34,998 nt of DNA from Bryobacterales bacterium (GTDB lineage: Bacteria > Acidobacteriota > Terriglobia > Bryobacterales > Bryobacteraceae). Every line of letters begins with the position of its first letter. Position 1 is the first letter of the stretch. The notes under the pieces are model-generated. The model saw only the letters and a list, made by a program, of their open reading frames with translations, was not told where the DNA came from and made no database searches. This document shows positions 1 to 7,966 of this stretch, one piece after another. A program made the translations under genes and the position numbers. The stretch covers positions 1 to 34,998 of the forward strand of contig JAEUQG010000038.1 in NCBI GenBank assembly GCA_016789755.1. Direction: 5' to 3'.

Positions 1-39
1 GGGGTGTGCCTCAGAGGACACCATCAGAATACGGGCCAT
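1..39 (-). CDS. glgA: Probable glycogen synthase, N-terminal fragment (runs off left edge)
   Basis: On the reverse strand an ATG at 37-39 opens a frame reading MARILMVSSEAHP before the window ends. Starch/glycogen synthases of the GT5 family typically begin with a strand and loop of the form M-(K/R)-I-L-x-V-(S/A)-S-E-(A)-x-P, followed by the ADP-glucose-binding KTGGL motif, which would lie outside the window. The start is 25 nt beyond the stop of the sulfatase on the same strand, so it may be the third gene of a pduO-type/sulfatase/glgA transcription unit. Only 13 codons are visible, so the identification rests on that short signature. A different glycosyltransferase with the same N-terminal pattern is possible. 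Confidence 0.6.
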   Translation of the reverse strand, partial: MARILMVSSEAHP

Positions 40-64
40 GGTTACGATGATCGCAAAACGGCCA

Positions 65-1474
65 TTATCCGCGGGCGCGGGCCGCTTTCCACCCTCCGTC
101 CAGAATGGACCGCATCCGCTCCAGCACCCCTTTGTGCCGCGGCAGCAAGGCCAGATTCGTGAACTCCCGCGGATCGGACTCGCGGTCGTACAATTCCTCG
201 CCCGGCTTCGGACCGGTCCAGCGAATGTAGCGGTACCGGTCGTTCACCACCGCTCGCCCTTCAATGCCGTTCGGCGCCGTCACCATGCTGAACGCCGCGG
301 ATTTGAAGCGCCGTGAAGGATCCTCCAGCACCGGCCGCAGGCTCTGCCCTTCCAGCACCGCCGGCGCTTGCAACCCTGCCAGATCCGCCAGCGTGGGATA
401 GATATCGACGAACTCCACCAGAGAGCGGGAGGCTTTGCCATTCCCCCGCAAACCCGGCGCGGCCACGATCAACGGCGCCCGCATCGACTCCTCGAACAGG
501 CTCCGCTTGTGCCACCGCCGGTGCTCGCCGAGATGCCATCCGTGATCGCCCCAAAAGACGACGATGGTGCGCCCGCCTTGTCCCGATTTCTCCACCGCAT
601 CCAGCACCCGCCCCACCTGCCAGTCCATGTAGGAAACCGAGGCATAATAGGCGCGTATCGCCTGCTTCTTCTCGTTTTCCGACATCCCGCCCATGTCCTT
701 CGCCCGCGTGTTGATGGCGATCTCGCTCGCTTCTGGAATGTCGTCGAGATCGTTCGCGGGATTCTGCGGCGCAGGAATGGAATCGAGCGGGTAAAGGTCG
801 AAGAAGCGCGAAGGCGCCACATGCGGCAAATGCGGACGCAGATACCCCAGCCCCAAAAACCACCCCCGGTTGGCGTTGGACGAAATCGTCTCCAGTGCGA
901 CTTCCGTGGCTCTCTCATCGGCCTGATCCTTGCCATCGCCCTCAAATGCGATCGCCTGCCAGCCAGCCTTGCGCCCCGCAAGTAGGTTGCCCCCTTTGCC
1001 TTCCGTCCGCTGCTCGCTGCCCGGCGGACTGATGGCCACATCCCAACTCGGCGGATCGTCCCATTTGTTCGTACCCACTGAGCCCGGCACGTCCATGTGG
1101 TACATCTTCCCCGCTCTCACCGAACGCCACCCGTTGTTGCGGAACAACTGTGGCAGCGTCACCGCATCGGGCATTTTGTCGCGCACGGCGATGTTGTTGT
1201 CGAAGATGCGCGTCGAATCGGGCCGCAACCCGGTGAGTAGAGAGCAACGGCTCGGACCGCACAGCGGATACTGGCAGTAGGCGCGGTCAAAGCGCACGCC
1301 CCTCCCCGCCAGACGGTCCAGATTCGGCGTCTTCACAATCGGGTGACCGTAACAGCCCAGGCTGTTGTTCATATCGTCGGCGGCGATGAACAGGATGTTC
1401 GGGCGCGCTGCCGCCTGCCCCCGCACCACACCCGCTCCGCCCAGTGCGGCGGCTAGAAACGAACGGCGTTGCAT
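65..1474 (-). CDS. Sulfatase, iduronate-2-sulfatase-like, Tat-exported
   Basis: This 469-residue protein is an arylsulfatase-superfamily hydrolase that removes sulfate esters, probably from sugars. It starts with a twin-arginine signal (QRRSFLAAALGG), so export of a folded enzyme is likely. The N-terminal metal-binding pair is D33-D34 in NILFIAADD. The activation motif is C72-G-P-S-R76, in which Cys is converted to formylglycine by a maturase. The downstream metal site is visible as WGDHGWHLGEH. The overall pattern (DHGWHLGEH, then a RAPLIV segment) is closest to iduronate-2-sulfatase-like bacterial enzymes. Length is normal for the family. It lies 10 nt after the cobalamin adenosyltransferase, probably in one transcript, although the two have no obvious functional link. 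The substrate cannot be deduced. Confidence 0.93.
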   Translation of the reverse strand: MQRRSFLAAALGGAGVVRGQAAARPNILFIAADDMNNSLGCYGHPIVKTPNLDRLAGRGVRFDRAYCQYPLCGPSRCSLLTGLRPDSTRIFDNNIAVRDKMPDAVTLPQLFRNNGWRSVRAGKMYHMDVPGSVGTNKWDDPPSWDVAISPPGSEQRTEGKGGNLLAGRKAGWQAIAFEGDGKDQADERATEVALETISSNANRGWFLGLGYLRPHLPHVAPSRFFDLYPLDSIPAPQNPANDLDDIPEASEIAINTRAKDMGGMSENEKKQAIRAYYASVSYMDWQVGRVLDAVEKSGQGGRTIVVFWGDHGWHLGEHRRWHKRSLFEESMRAPLIVAAPGLRGNGKASRSLVEFVDIYPTLADLAGLQAPAVLEGQSLRPVLEDPSRRFKSAAFSMVTAPNGIEGRAVVNDRYRYIRWTGPKPGEELYDRESDPREFTNLALLPRHKGVLERMRSILDGGWKAARARG

Positions 1475-1484
1475 AGGGACTACT

Positions 1485-2114
1485 CTACCGGTTTGCCGAG
1501 GCCGCCAGGTTGGGCTCCCACAGAACCTCTGGCGCGCCCAGTTTGTGATTCACCCAGCGGCTCCACACAAACAGCGCGTCGCTGAGGCGGTTCAGATATC
1601 CGATCGCGTCGGCCGGCACGTGTTCCTCGTGGCTCAGCGCCACCGCGATGCGCTCCGCCCGCCGGCAGATGGTGCGGCAAAGATGCAGTTCCGCATTCAC
1701 CCGGCTGCCTCCGGGCAGAACGAAGGAGCGCAACGGCGCCAGCGGCTCATTCATCGCATCGATCTCCTGCTCCAGACGCTCGATCTCGATCTCCGTGACC
1801 CGCGGCTGTTGCGGATGAACATCGTCCGGATACGTCGCAAGAATGCTGCCCAGATTGAACAGTTCATGCTGCACGCGATGAAGAATATTGCGCAGCACCT
1901 GCAACTCCGGCTGCCCCTGGCGCAACTCTTCGAGCGACACGCACGCCAGGCCCACCGCCGAGTTCAGTTCATCCACCGTGCCGTAGCATTCGATGCGTAG
2001 CGCGTTCTTGGGCACGCGTTGCCCGCCGGCCAGGCTCGTTTCGCCGCGGTCCCCCCGGCGCGTATAGATCCGGTTCAGCGCAATGCGAGGTTCAAGGAAG
2101 GGTTTTTCCGCCAC
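1485..2114 (-). CDS. Cob(I)alamin adenosyltransferase, PduO type
   Basis: The 209-residue product should transfer the 5'-deoxyadenosyl group of ATP to cob(I)alamin, making coenzyme B12 in the cytoplasm. The N-terminal nucleotide-binding signature of the PduO/MMAB family is clear: YTRRGDRGETSLAGG followed by KNALRIECYGTVDELNSAVG. The C-terminal helix pattern with FVLPGGSRVNAELHLCRTICRRAER and IGYLNRLSDALFVWSRW is also typical. The ATG at 2112-2114 gives the usual family N terminus. It is the first gene of a minus-strand run leading into the sulfatase. An inverted-repeat-rich region lies directly upstream (2140-2243). A B12 riboswitch would be the natural regulator, but I could not find a convincing B12 box on this strand. 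Confidence 0.93.
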   Translation of the reverse strand: MAEKPFLEPRIALNRIYTRRGDRGETSLAGGQRVPKNALRIECYGTVDELNSAVGLACVSLEELRQGQPELQVLRNILHRVQHELFNLGSILATYPDDVHPQQPRVTEIEIERLEQEIDAMNEPLAPLRSFVLPGGSRVNAELHLCRTICRRAERIAVALSHEEHVPADAIGYLNRLSDALFVWSRWVNHKLGAPEVLWEPNLAASANR

Positions 2115-2139
2115 AATTCATGGTAGCAGGACGATGGAC

Positions 2140-2243
2140 GGGAGCCCCCGCCGTTGCACGGCTGCGCCCCTCCACGTGACTGGATGCCGGTGAAGAACAT
2201 CCGCGCGAATCCAGCGTTGTCCGCGGAACAACCGAAGGCTCCC
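2140..2243. other. Nested inverted repeats: possible structured RNA or leader
   Basis: A 104-nt segment is closed by GGGAGCC (2140-2146) and GGCTCCC (2237-2243). Inside are GCCGT/ACGGC (2150-2162), GTTGT/ACAAC with a 7-nt loop (2216-2232), and two mutually exclusive pairings: CTGGAT (2180-2185) with ATCCAG (2209-2214), or GGATG (2182-2186) with CATCC (2198-2202). The layout looks like a multibranch RNA with a switchable arm. Strand is unknown. On the minus strand it would be the 5' leader of the cobalamin adenosyltransferase gene, 26 nt before its ATG. On the plus strand it has loose similarity to a cobalamin riboswitch core (GCCGGTGAA). I did not match it to a known family. Confidence 0.3.
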
Positions 2244-2369
2244 ATATATTAGTGACACGCGAGGCGCGATTCGTTTCGTCTTTCTTGCGGATATGCCATT
2301 ACCCCCACTTGAGGTATGCCGCATCAGGTCCAGCCTAAGCCCCTCGGACAGCAGCCCTGGGCTTGCGTT

Positions 2370-2375
2370 TATAAT
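2370..2375 (+). promoter_or_regulatory. -10 box (TATAAT) for the MFS-NHL-methyltransferase-aminotransferase run
   Basis: A perfect TATAAT lies 24 nt before the ATG at 2399. A weak -35 (CGGACA, 2345-2350) would have a 19-nt spacer. Transcription would start near 2382. That places the alternative GTG at 2384 almost at the 5' end, so the ATG is favoured unless the message is leaderless. Confidence 0.5.
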
Positions 2376-2398
2376 CGCTTAGAGTGTCAAACCCCTCC

Positions 2399-3655
2399 AT
2401 GTCCCGCGTCCGGTGGTGGATCCTCGCTCTCATCTTTTTCGCCACCACCATCAACTATCTTGACCGCATCGTCTTCTCCGTTCTCATCCCCGTCATCCGC
2501 AAGGACCTGGGACTGAATGACCAGCAGTACGGATTGGTCAACGGCGCTTTTCAGGCCGCTTACACCATCGGCTTCCTCTTCATGGGCAAGCTGGTGGACC
2601 GCTACGGCACCCGCATCGGCTATGCCGTTTCCATCGCCTGGTGGTCTGTCGCGGCCATGTTGCATGCCACCGCCAAAACCACCATCATGCTCGCCGGCTG
2701 GCGCGCCATGCTGGGCATGGGAGAATCCGGCAACTTCCCCGCCGCCATCAAGGGAGTGGCCGAATGGTTCCCCAAACGCGACCGCGCCTTTGCCACCGGC
2801 ATCTTCAACGCCGGAACCAATGTCGCCTCCATGATCGGTCCCCCACTGTTCGCCTGGATGCTGTACGACATGGGGCTCGATTGGCGCACTTGCTTTCTGG
2901 TTACCGGCGGCGCCGGTTTCATCTGGCTCGCCGTCTGGCTCGTCATGCATAAGGAACCCAAAGAACACCCCGGCGTGAACGCGGCCGAACTCGCCTACAT
3001 CCACAGCGACCCCGAAGAAGCCACGCAGCGCAATATCTCCTGGACAGAGGCCCTGCAATACCGCGAGACATGGGGCTTCGCCGTAGGCAAATTTCTCACC
3101 GATCCCGTGTGGTGGTTCTACCTCTACTGGCTTCCCCCCTACCTCTACGACGTCCGCAAGTTCGACCTCAAACAGATCGGCTGGGCCTTGCCCGTGGTCT
3201 ATCTGCTCGCCGATTTCGGCAGCGTCGCCGGCGGCTGGCTGGCCGGCTACTGGATCCGCAAAGGCTGGGACCCGGCCAAGGCCCGCAAAGGCGCCATGCT
3301 GGTGTTCGCCGCCATGATGCCCATTGCCTCCCTTGCCGCCATCGCCGAAAGCGCCATCCTCGCCGTCGCGCTCATCAGCCTCGCCACCTCGGCGCATCAG
3401 GGCCTTTCCGCCAACCTGTACACCACCGTCTCCGATGTCTTCCCCAAACCCGCCGTGGCCTCCGTCATCGGAATCGGCGGCTGCGCCGGCGGCCTCGGCG
3501 GAGTACTCTTCTCCGCCGTCATCCCCGGATACATCGTTCAGCACTTCGGCTACACCCCCGTGATTCTCACCATGGGCTTGTTCCACTTGACCGGCGTATA
3601 CTTTGTTCACCGGATCATGGGTCCGTTGAAGCCGGTTCAGATTAAAATCTCGTAG
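2399..3655 (+). CDS. MFS transporter, hexuronate/anion:cation symporter-like
   Basis: The 418-residue protein is a 12-segment inner-membrane carrier of the major facilitator superfamily. It starts MSRVRWWILALIFFATTINYLDR, a pattern typical of the ACS (anion:cation symporter) group that includes the hexuronate carrier ExuT and related sugar-acid transporters. The loop-2 signature is present as GKLVDRYGTRIG, and GMGESGNFPAAIKGVAEWFP is the characteristic TM4-region motif of this group. The frame is open back to a GTG at 2384. I chose the ATG at 2399 because the TATAAT box at 2370 would leave only 1-2 nt before the GTG. Neither start has a clear Shine-Dalgarno sequence. The gene heads a closely spaced four-gene run. 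Substrate is a family-level inference (sugar acids or similar organic anions). Confidence 0.9.
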   Translation: MSRVRWWILALIFFATTINYLDRIVFSVLIPVIRKDLGLNDQQYGLVNGAFQAAYTIGFLFMGKLVDRYGTRIGYAVSIAWWSVAAMLHATAKTTIMLAGWRAMLGMGESGNFPAAIKGVAEWFPKRDRAFATGIFNAGTNVASMIGPPLFAWMLYDMGLDWRTCFLVTGGAGFIWLAVWLVMHKEPKEHPGVNAAELAYIHSDPEEATQRNISWTEALQYRETWGFAVGKFLTDPVWWFYLYWLPPYLYDVRKFDLKQIGWALPVVYLLADFGSVAGGWLAGYWIRKGWDPAKARKGAMLVFAAMMPIASLAAIAESAILAVALISLATSAHQGLSANLYTTVSDVFPKPAVASVIGIGGCAGGLGGVLFSAVIPGYIVQHFGYTPVILTMGLFHLTGVYFVHRIMGPLKPVQIKIS

Positions 3656-3667
3656 AGGATGCCTGAT

Positions 3668-4735
3668 ATGTCCCGTACTTTGCTTCTCGCCGCACTCTTC
3701 GTGTCGCTGCTTCCCGCCAAGACCATTCGCACCGTCGCCGGCACCGGCGCCGCCGGATACTCCGGAGACGGCGGACCCTCGGCCCAAGCACAGATCAACA
3801 ACCCCTACGGACTCGTGGTCGGGCCGGATGGCGCACTTTACGTGTGCGAAATCGGTAACCACGTCATCCGCCGCATCGATTTGAAGAAGGGCCTCATCTC
3901 CACCGTGGCCGGCAATGGAAAGCAGGGCTTCTCCGGCGACGGCGGCCCGGCCACCCAGGCTTCTTTGAACGAGCCCTACGAAATCCGCTTCGACAAGCAG
4001 GGCAACATGTTCTTCGTCGAAATGAAGAACCATCTCATCCGCCGCGTGGATGCCAGGACGAAGATCATCTCCACCGTGGCCGGCCGGCCCGAACCAGGGT
4101 TCTCCGGCGACGGCGGCCCCGCGGCGAAAGCCCAGTTCCGCCAGCCTCACTCCATCGCCTTCGATCCCCAGGGCCGCCTTCTCATCTGCGACATCGGCAA
4201 TCACCGCGTGCGGCGCATCGACATGAAGTCCGGCGCCATCGACACCTACATCGGCAACGGAGAACGCAAGCCAACCCCCGACGGAGCTCCTCTCAAAGGA
4301 ACGCCCGTCAACGGGCCCCGCGCCATCGACCTCGACAAGAAGGGCAATCTCTACCTGGTGCTGCGCGAAGGCAACATGGTCTTCCGCATCGATCCGAAGA
4401 AAGAAACCATTCATCACATCGCCGGCACCGGGAACAAAGGCCTCACCGGCGACGGCGCCGATGCCCGCAAAGCCGACCTCAACGGGCCCAAGGGAGTCGC
4501 CTGGGCCCCCGACAACAGCATCTACATCGCCGATACCGAAAGCCACACCATCCGCCGCATCGATCTCAACACCGGCATCATCAGCACTCCCGTCGGCGAT
4601 GGGCAGCGCGGCGACGGTCCGGAAACCGATCCGCGTAAGTGCCGCACCGCCCGCCCGCACGGCGTTTTCGCCGACAGCAAGGGCGTCGTCTACATCGGCG
4701 ATAGCGAAGCGCACCGCGTGCGCATCCTGCAGTAA
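3668..4735 (+). CDS. Exported NHL-repeat beta-propeller protein
   Basis: The 355-residue product has a short signal peptide (MSRTLLLAALFVSLLPAK) and then six NHL-type repeats that should form a six-bladed propeller. The repeats carry the recurring pattern TVAGtG-(Y/F)SGDGGPA-x-A-x(4)-PyG followed by a NHxIRRID strand. The first three are the best conserved; blades 4 and 6 are degenerate (PTPDGAPLKG, RGDGPETDPRK). NHL propellers usually act as binding scaffolds, and no catalytic motif is visible. ATG 3668 is preferred over ATG 3659 because AGAGG at 3654-3658 is well placed for it. It lies just after the MFS stop, so translation is probably coupled. Its role relative to the transporter is unknown. 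Confidence 0.85.
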   Translation: MSRTLLLAALFVSLLPAKTIRTVAGTGAAGYSGDGGPSAQAQINNPYGLVVGPDGALYVCEIGNHVIRRIDLKKGLISTVAGNGKQGFSGDGGPATQASLNEPYEIRFDKQGNMFFVEMKNHLIRRVDARTKIISTVAGRPEPGFSGDGGPAAKAQFRQPHSIAFDPQGRLLICDIGNHRVRRIDMKSGAIDTYIGNGERKPTPDGAPLKGTPVNGPRAIDLDKKGNLYLVLREGNMVFRIDPKKETIHHIAGTGNKGLTGDGADARKADLNGPKGVAWAPDNSIYIADTESHTIRRIDLNTGIISTPVGDGQRGDGPETDPRKCRTARPHGVFADSKGVVYIGDSEAHRVRILQ

Positions 4736-4738
4736 GCC

Positions 4739-5500
4739 GTGCCGCCGAATCAGTGGGACAGCTCGCTTTACGACGATAAGCATAACTTCGTCACGCGCCA
4801 CGGCGAAGATCTGCTTCAGTTGCTCGCTCCCCAACCCGGTGAGCGCATCCTCGATGCCGGCTGCGGCACCGGACACCTCACCGCAGCCATTGCCGCATCG
4901 GGAGCCGTTGCCGTAGGCATGGACAATTCCCCCGAAATGCTCGCCAAGGCCCGCGAGTGCTATCCCCAAATCGAGTTCGTGCCGGGCGACGTGACAGACT
5001 TCTCCTTCCCCCAACCCTTCGACGCCATCTTTTCCAACGCGGCTTTGCATTGGGTGCGCGCGGCGGAAGACGCGGCCCGATGCATGGCCCGTGCGCTCCG
5101 CCCCGGCGGCCGGCTGGCGGTGGAGTTCGGAGGCGCTGGAAACATCCTCCACATCGCCGAAGCTGTTCGCGCGGCCATCCTCCATGTCACCGGCCGCGAT
5201 CAGCCCCATCAGTGGTACTTCCCCTCCATCGGCGAGTATGCCGCCGTGCTCGAGCGGTCCGGCTTCCAGGTGGAGGCCGCATGGCTGTTCCCCCGCTGGA
5301 CTCCCTTGGAAGGCGATACCGGCATCCGCGATTGGATTCGCATGTTCCGCGGCGGGATGATCGGCCCTTTGACCTCTACCGAATTCGAGGAGGTTCTTCG
5401 CCTCGCCGAAGACAGCCTGCGCGGCGTCCTCTATCGCGATGGCCGCTGGCATGCCGGCTACAAAAGGCTCCGCGTGTGCGCCCGCAAGGTCTTACACTGA
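4739..5500 (+). CDS. Class I SAM-dependent methyltransferase, trans-aconitate methyltransferase-like
   Basis: The 253-residue protein has a Rossmann-type methyltransferase fold. Motif I is ILDAGCGTGHLT (about residues 38-49), the acidic end of strand 2 is GMDNSPEMLAKA, and the post-motif FDAIFSNAALHWV matches the trans-aconitate 2-methyltransferase/Tam subgroup. The N-terminal WDSSLYDDKHNFVTRHGEDLL segment is also typical of that subgroup and requires the GTG start at 4739, 3 nt after the preceding stop. No strong Shine-Dalgarno sequence is seen, so coupling to the upstream gene is likely. The true acceptor molecule is unknown. The enzyme should be cytoplasmic. Confidence 0.88.
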   Translation: MPPNQWDSSLYDDKHNFVTRHGEDLLQLLAPQPGERILDAGCGTGHLTAAIAASGAVAVGMDNSPEMLAKARECYPQIEFVPGDVTDFSFPQPFDAIFSNAALHWVRAAEDAARCMARALRPGGRLAVEFGGAGNILHIAEAVRAAILHVTGRDQPHQWYFPSIGEYAAVLERSGFQVEAAWLFPRWTPLEGDTGIRDWIRMFRGGMIGPLTSTEFEEVLRLAEDSLRGVLYRDGRWHAGYKRLRVCARKVLH

Positions 5501-5504
5501 AGAG

Positions 5505-6737
5505 ATGGATACCCTCGTAGAGTCACAGCCGCCCGTGTCGGCGGCGGCGGAGATCATGGAACGCGAGAAGCAGTACGTCATGCAGACGTACGCCCGTTAT
5601 CCGCTCGTCCTCCAGCGCGGCAAGGGCTGTTACCTGTGGGATGTCGATGGCAAACGCTATCTCGACCTCTTGAGCGGCATCGGCGTCAACGCCCTAGGTC
5701 ACGCCCACCCGCGCATCCTGCGCGCCATTCGCGAGCAGTCCGTGAAGCTCGTGCACTGTTCCAATCTCTACTACCACGAGTGGCAAGGCAAACTCGCCGA
5801 ACGCCTGCATCAGGCCAGCGGATTGCAGCGGTCCTTCTTCTGCAACTCTGGCACGGAAGCCACCGAAGGCGCTCTGAAAATCGTCAAGTCCTACGGCAAC
5901 CGCGTGTCGCCGGAAAAGACAGAGATCGTCGCCCTCGAAGATTCCTTCCACGGCCGTTCCATCGGAGCGATCTCCATCACCGGCCAGCCTAAGTACCGCA
6001 AGGATTTCGAACCCCTGCTCCCCGGCGTGAAGTTCGTCCCGCGCCACGACCTTGCCGCTCTCGAAGCGGCCGTCAACGAACGCACCGCGGGCATCGTGCT
6101 TGAGCTGATTCAGGGCGAAGGCGGCATCTATCCCATCGGTGAGCAGATGACCCGCGCCGCGCGCGCCCTCGCTGACAAGCACAACGCGCTTCTGGTGCTC
6201 GATGAGATCCAGTGCGGCGTCGGCCGGCCCGGAACCTACTTCGCCTATCAGTTGCTCGATCCTCCCGTGTTGCCCGACGTGATGATTGCCGCCAAACCCA
6301 TCGGCGCCGGCGTGCCGGTCGGCGTCATCATGACCAACGAGAAGGCCGCGGCCGCGCTGCCCGCGGGCATGCACGGATCCACCTTCGGCGGCGGAGCGCT
6401 CGCCTGCCGCGTCGGCTACGAATGCATGCTCCTGCTCGAAGAGCTGCTGCCTCATATTCGCCGCGTGGGCGGATACTTCAAGAGCCAGCTTGTCGAATTG
6501 AGCCGCAAGTTCAGCTTCATTCAGGAAGTGCGCGGGCAAGGCTTGATGCTGGGCATGGAGATCGAGTTCCCCTGCAAGCAGTTCGTCGTCGACGCCATGG
6601 CCGAAGGCCTGCTCATCAACGTTACGCATGAGAAGGTCGTGCGCATGCTGCCGCCCTACATCATCACCGAACGCGAAGTGGACCGCGCCATCCGCGGCCT
6701 CACTCGTGTGTTCAAGAAAGTGGGCAAGCCGGCCTGA
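5505..6737 (+). CDS. Class III PLP-dependent aminotransferase, acetylornithine aminotransferase-like
   Basis: The 410-residue enzyme belongs to the acetylornithine/succinyldiaminopimelate/ornithine aminotransferase branch. Visible features are the N-terminal YPLVLQRGKGCYLWDVDGKRYLDLLSGIGVNALGHAHP block, cofactor-phosphate residues in NSGTEATEGALK, the LDEIQCGVGRPG block with the Asp that contacts the pyridine nitrogen, and the Schiff-base Lys in AAKPIGAGVPVG. Catalysis moves an amino group between an acyl-ornithine-type donor and 2-oxoglutarate in the cytoplasm. The frame is open upstream to 5439, but that extension lies inside the methyltransferase gene; ATG 5505 gives the family N terminus. 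ArgD is the likeliest function, but no other arginine gene is nearby, so the symbol is left blank. It ends directly against the convergent lipocalin-like gene. Confidence 0.9.
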   Translation: MDTLVESQPPVSAAAEIMEREKQYVMQTYARYPLVLQRGKGCYLWDVDGKRYLDLLSGIGVNALGHAHPRILRAIREQSVKLVHCSNLYYHEWQGKLAERLHQASGLQRSFFCNSGTEATEGALKIVKSYGNRVSPEKTEIVALEDSFHGRSIGAISITGQPKYRKDFEPLLPGVKFVPRHDLAALEAAVNERTAGIVLELIQGEGGIYPIGEQMTRAARALADKHNALLVLDEIQCGVGRPGTYFAYQLLDPPVLPDVMIAAKPIGAGVPVGVIMTNEKAAAALPAGMHGSTFGGGALACRVGYECMLLLEELLPHIRRVGGYFKSQLVELSRKFSFIQEVRGQGLMLGMEIEFPCKQFVVDAMAEGLLINVTHEKVVRMLPPYIITEREVDRAIRGLTRVFKKVGKPA

Positions 6738-7124
6738 TCACGCCAGCCGCTCCCAGGTCAGCTTCCCCAGCGCTCCCGTCTTCTTCACCGCCGCGGTCAA
6801 CGTCATCCGGTTCCCGGAAAACGCAAAGCCGCGGCGTTGTTCCGTTCCCACCCAGTTGCGGTACGCACTGCCTTCCACCCGATGCACCACTTCCTGCGCA
6901 TCTTCATCCACGGTGAACGTTCCAAAGTACGCGATGTAGTTGTCCAGCGGACCCTTCGCCGTCTCGTCCGCCACGCGCCGCGCCGCCTGCCCGCTCATCA
7001 TGCCTTGCGGAGTGTAGATGAGCAGCCCTTGCGGCTCTTCGCCCAAAGGCAACGTCACCGATCCATCTTCGTGAATGGCTTCGTAGCGGATCAGCTTCCA
7101 GCTTCCGTGAAATCGGTGCGGCAT
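6738..7124 (-). CDS. Lipocalin-like domain protein
   Basis: This 128-residue protein begins MPHRFHGSWKLIRYEAIHEDG and contains GLLIYTPQGMMSGQAARR and YFGTFTVDEDAQEVVHRVEGS. These are hallmarks of the small lipocalin-like (Lipocalin_5 type) family, a single beta-barrel domain often found in fungi and soil bacteria. No signal peptide is present, so it should be cytoplasmic. No catalytic residues are recognisable and its ligand is unknown. The frame is open far upstream on this strand, but that part only shadows rlpA; the ATG at 7122-7124 lies 5 nt after the rlpA-like stop, which suggests a two-gene operon. Confidence 0.8.
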   Translation of the reverse strand: MPHRFHGSWKLIRYEAIHEDGSVTLPLGEEPQGLLIYTPQGMMSGQAARRVADETAKGPLDNYIAYFGTFTVDEDAQEVVHRVEGSAYRNWVGTEQRRGFAFSGNRMTLTAAVKKTGALGKLTWERLA

Positions 7125-7129
7125 GATCT

Positions 7130-7786
7130 TCAATCGCGAACTACAATGGCTTCGCCGCTGAGCCGTCTCACTTGTCCGGCCAGTTGCGCGGCGCCTTCTT
7201 CTGTCTGCGCTTTGCCCACCAGTACGCGGTACAGCACCGGCCGGCTGCCGCGCGGAACAATGCGCGCGTGCGGAAACGAATTCAGTTTCCCGCGCAATGC
7301 TTCGGCTTTCGCGCGGTCGGCGAACGCTCCGGCCTGCACGGTATAGAAAGCCGCGCTCGATGCGCTGGAGAGCACCTGAAGGCGCACGCGCGCTGTCCCT
7401 GGGCCCGTCATTTCGATTTGCTCCGCCGCCGCGCGCGAAAGGTCGATAATGCGTCCGTCGACAAAAGGCCCGCGGTCCGTGATGCGCACATCCACTTCGC
7501 GCCGGTTCGTAAGATTCGTGACGCGCACCATCGTCTCGAATGGCCAAGTGCGGTGCGCCGCCGTGTATCCGTTCATGTCGTAGATCTCTCCGTTCGCCGC
7601 GCGTCTGCCATGATACGGTTCTCCATACCAGCTTGCGATGCCTGTCTCGGTGTCGCCTGCCCGCGGCGCTTGCGGAAGACGCGTGTGCGTTCGCTTGCCG
7701 CAACCTTGTGTGAGAAGCAGCGCCGCAACCAGCGCCAGCAACGGGCAACATCGCCGGAGGCCCGTCAAATCGTGCGTAGAACGCAT
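7130..7786 (-). CDS. rlpA: RlpA-like lipoprotein, double-psi barrel plus SPOR domain
   Basis: The 218-residue product is a lipoprotein: the signal peptide ends in LLLTQGC, giving a lipidated Cys at about residue 29. The double-psi beta-barrel covers about residues 47-140. It has GIASWYGEPYHGRRAANGEIYDM, the conserved His in TAAHRTWPF and the conserved Asp in RITDRGPF, the residues known to be required for lytic transglycosylase activity in Pseudomonas RlpA. A C-terminal SPOR domain (about 143-218), which binds denuded septal glycan, starts near AAFYTVQAGAFADRAKAEA. It probably acts on peptidoglycan at division sites from the outer or inner membrane. The lipocalin-like gene follows directly. 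Confidence 0.9.
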   Translation of the reverse strand: MRSTHDLTGLRRCCPLLALVAALLLTQGCGKRTHTRLPQAPRAGDTETGIASWYGEPYHGRRAANGEIYDMNGYTAAHRTWPFETMVRVTNLTNRREVDVRITDRGPFVDGRIIDLSRAAAEQIEMTGPGTARVRLQVLSSASSAAFYTVQAGAFADRAKAEALRGKLNSFPHARIVPRGSRPVLYRVLVGKAQTEEGAAQLAGQVRRLSGEAIVVRD

Positions 7787-7879
7787 CGGGAAGCCCTAAA
7801 ACAATTCTACAGGAAAACGTTTTTGCCAGGTGAGGCGCATGCATGCCTCTCTCACGCGCGCGCGTCATGCATTTTTTTC

Positions 7880-7908
7880 TTGACTTTCTTTTCAAACAAC
7901 CTTATATA
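7880..7908 (+). promoter_or_regulatory. Sigma70-type promoter of the Lys/Ala micro-ORF
   Basis: TTGACT (7880-7885), a 17-nt spacer and TATATA (7903-7908) form the best consensus-like promoter in the window. It sits in a locally AT-rich patch. The start would be near 7915, giving a leader of about 50 nt before the ATG at 7967. Confidence 0.7.
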
Positions 7909-7966
7909 TGAATCACGCTGCGATCTTTCACGGATCGCTAATTCTGATGTTAGGGAGAATCAATCG

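Noticed and set aside
2337..2364. AAGCCC/GGGCTT hairpin as a terminator
   Set aside because: It has no following T-run and overlaps the promoter region of the MFS gene, so it is more likely incidental.
2387..5452. 1021-codon open frame on the minus strand opposite the transporter, NHL and methyltransferase genes
   Set aside because: Gly/Ala/Asp/His-rich without domains. It results from strong C-ending codon use in the real plus-strand genes, which removes stop codons from the antisense frame.
6738..7895. 385-codon minus-strand frame ending in the lipocalin-like protein
   Set aside because: The upstream 257 codons run out of frame through the rlpA-like gene and have no domain sense. The real start is at 7124.
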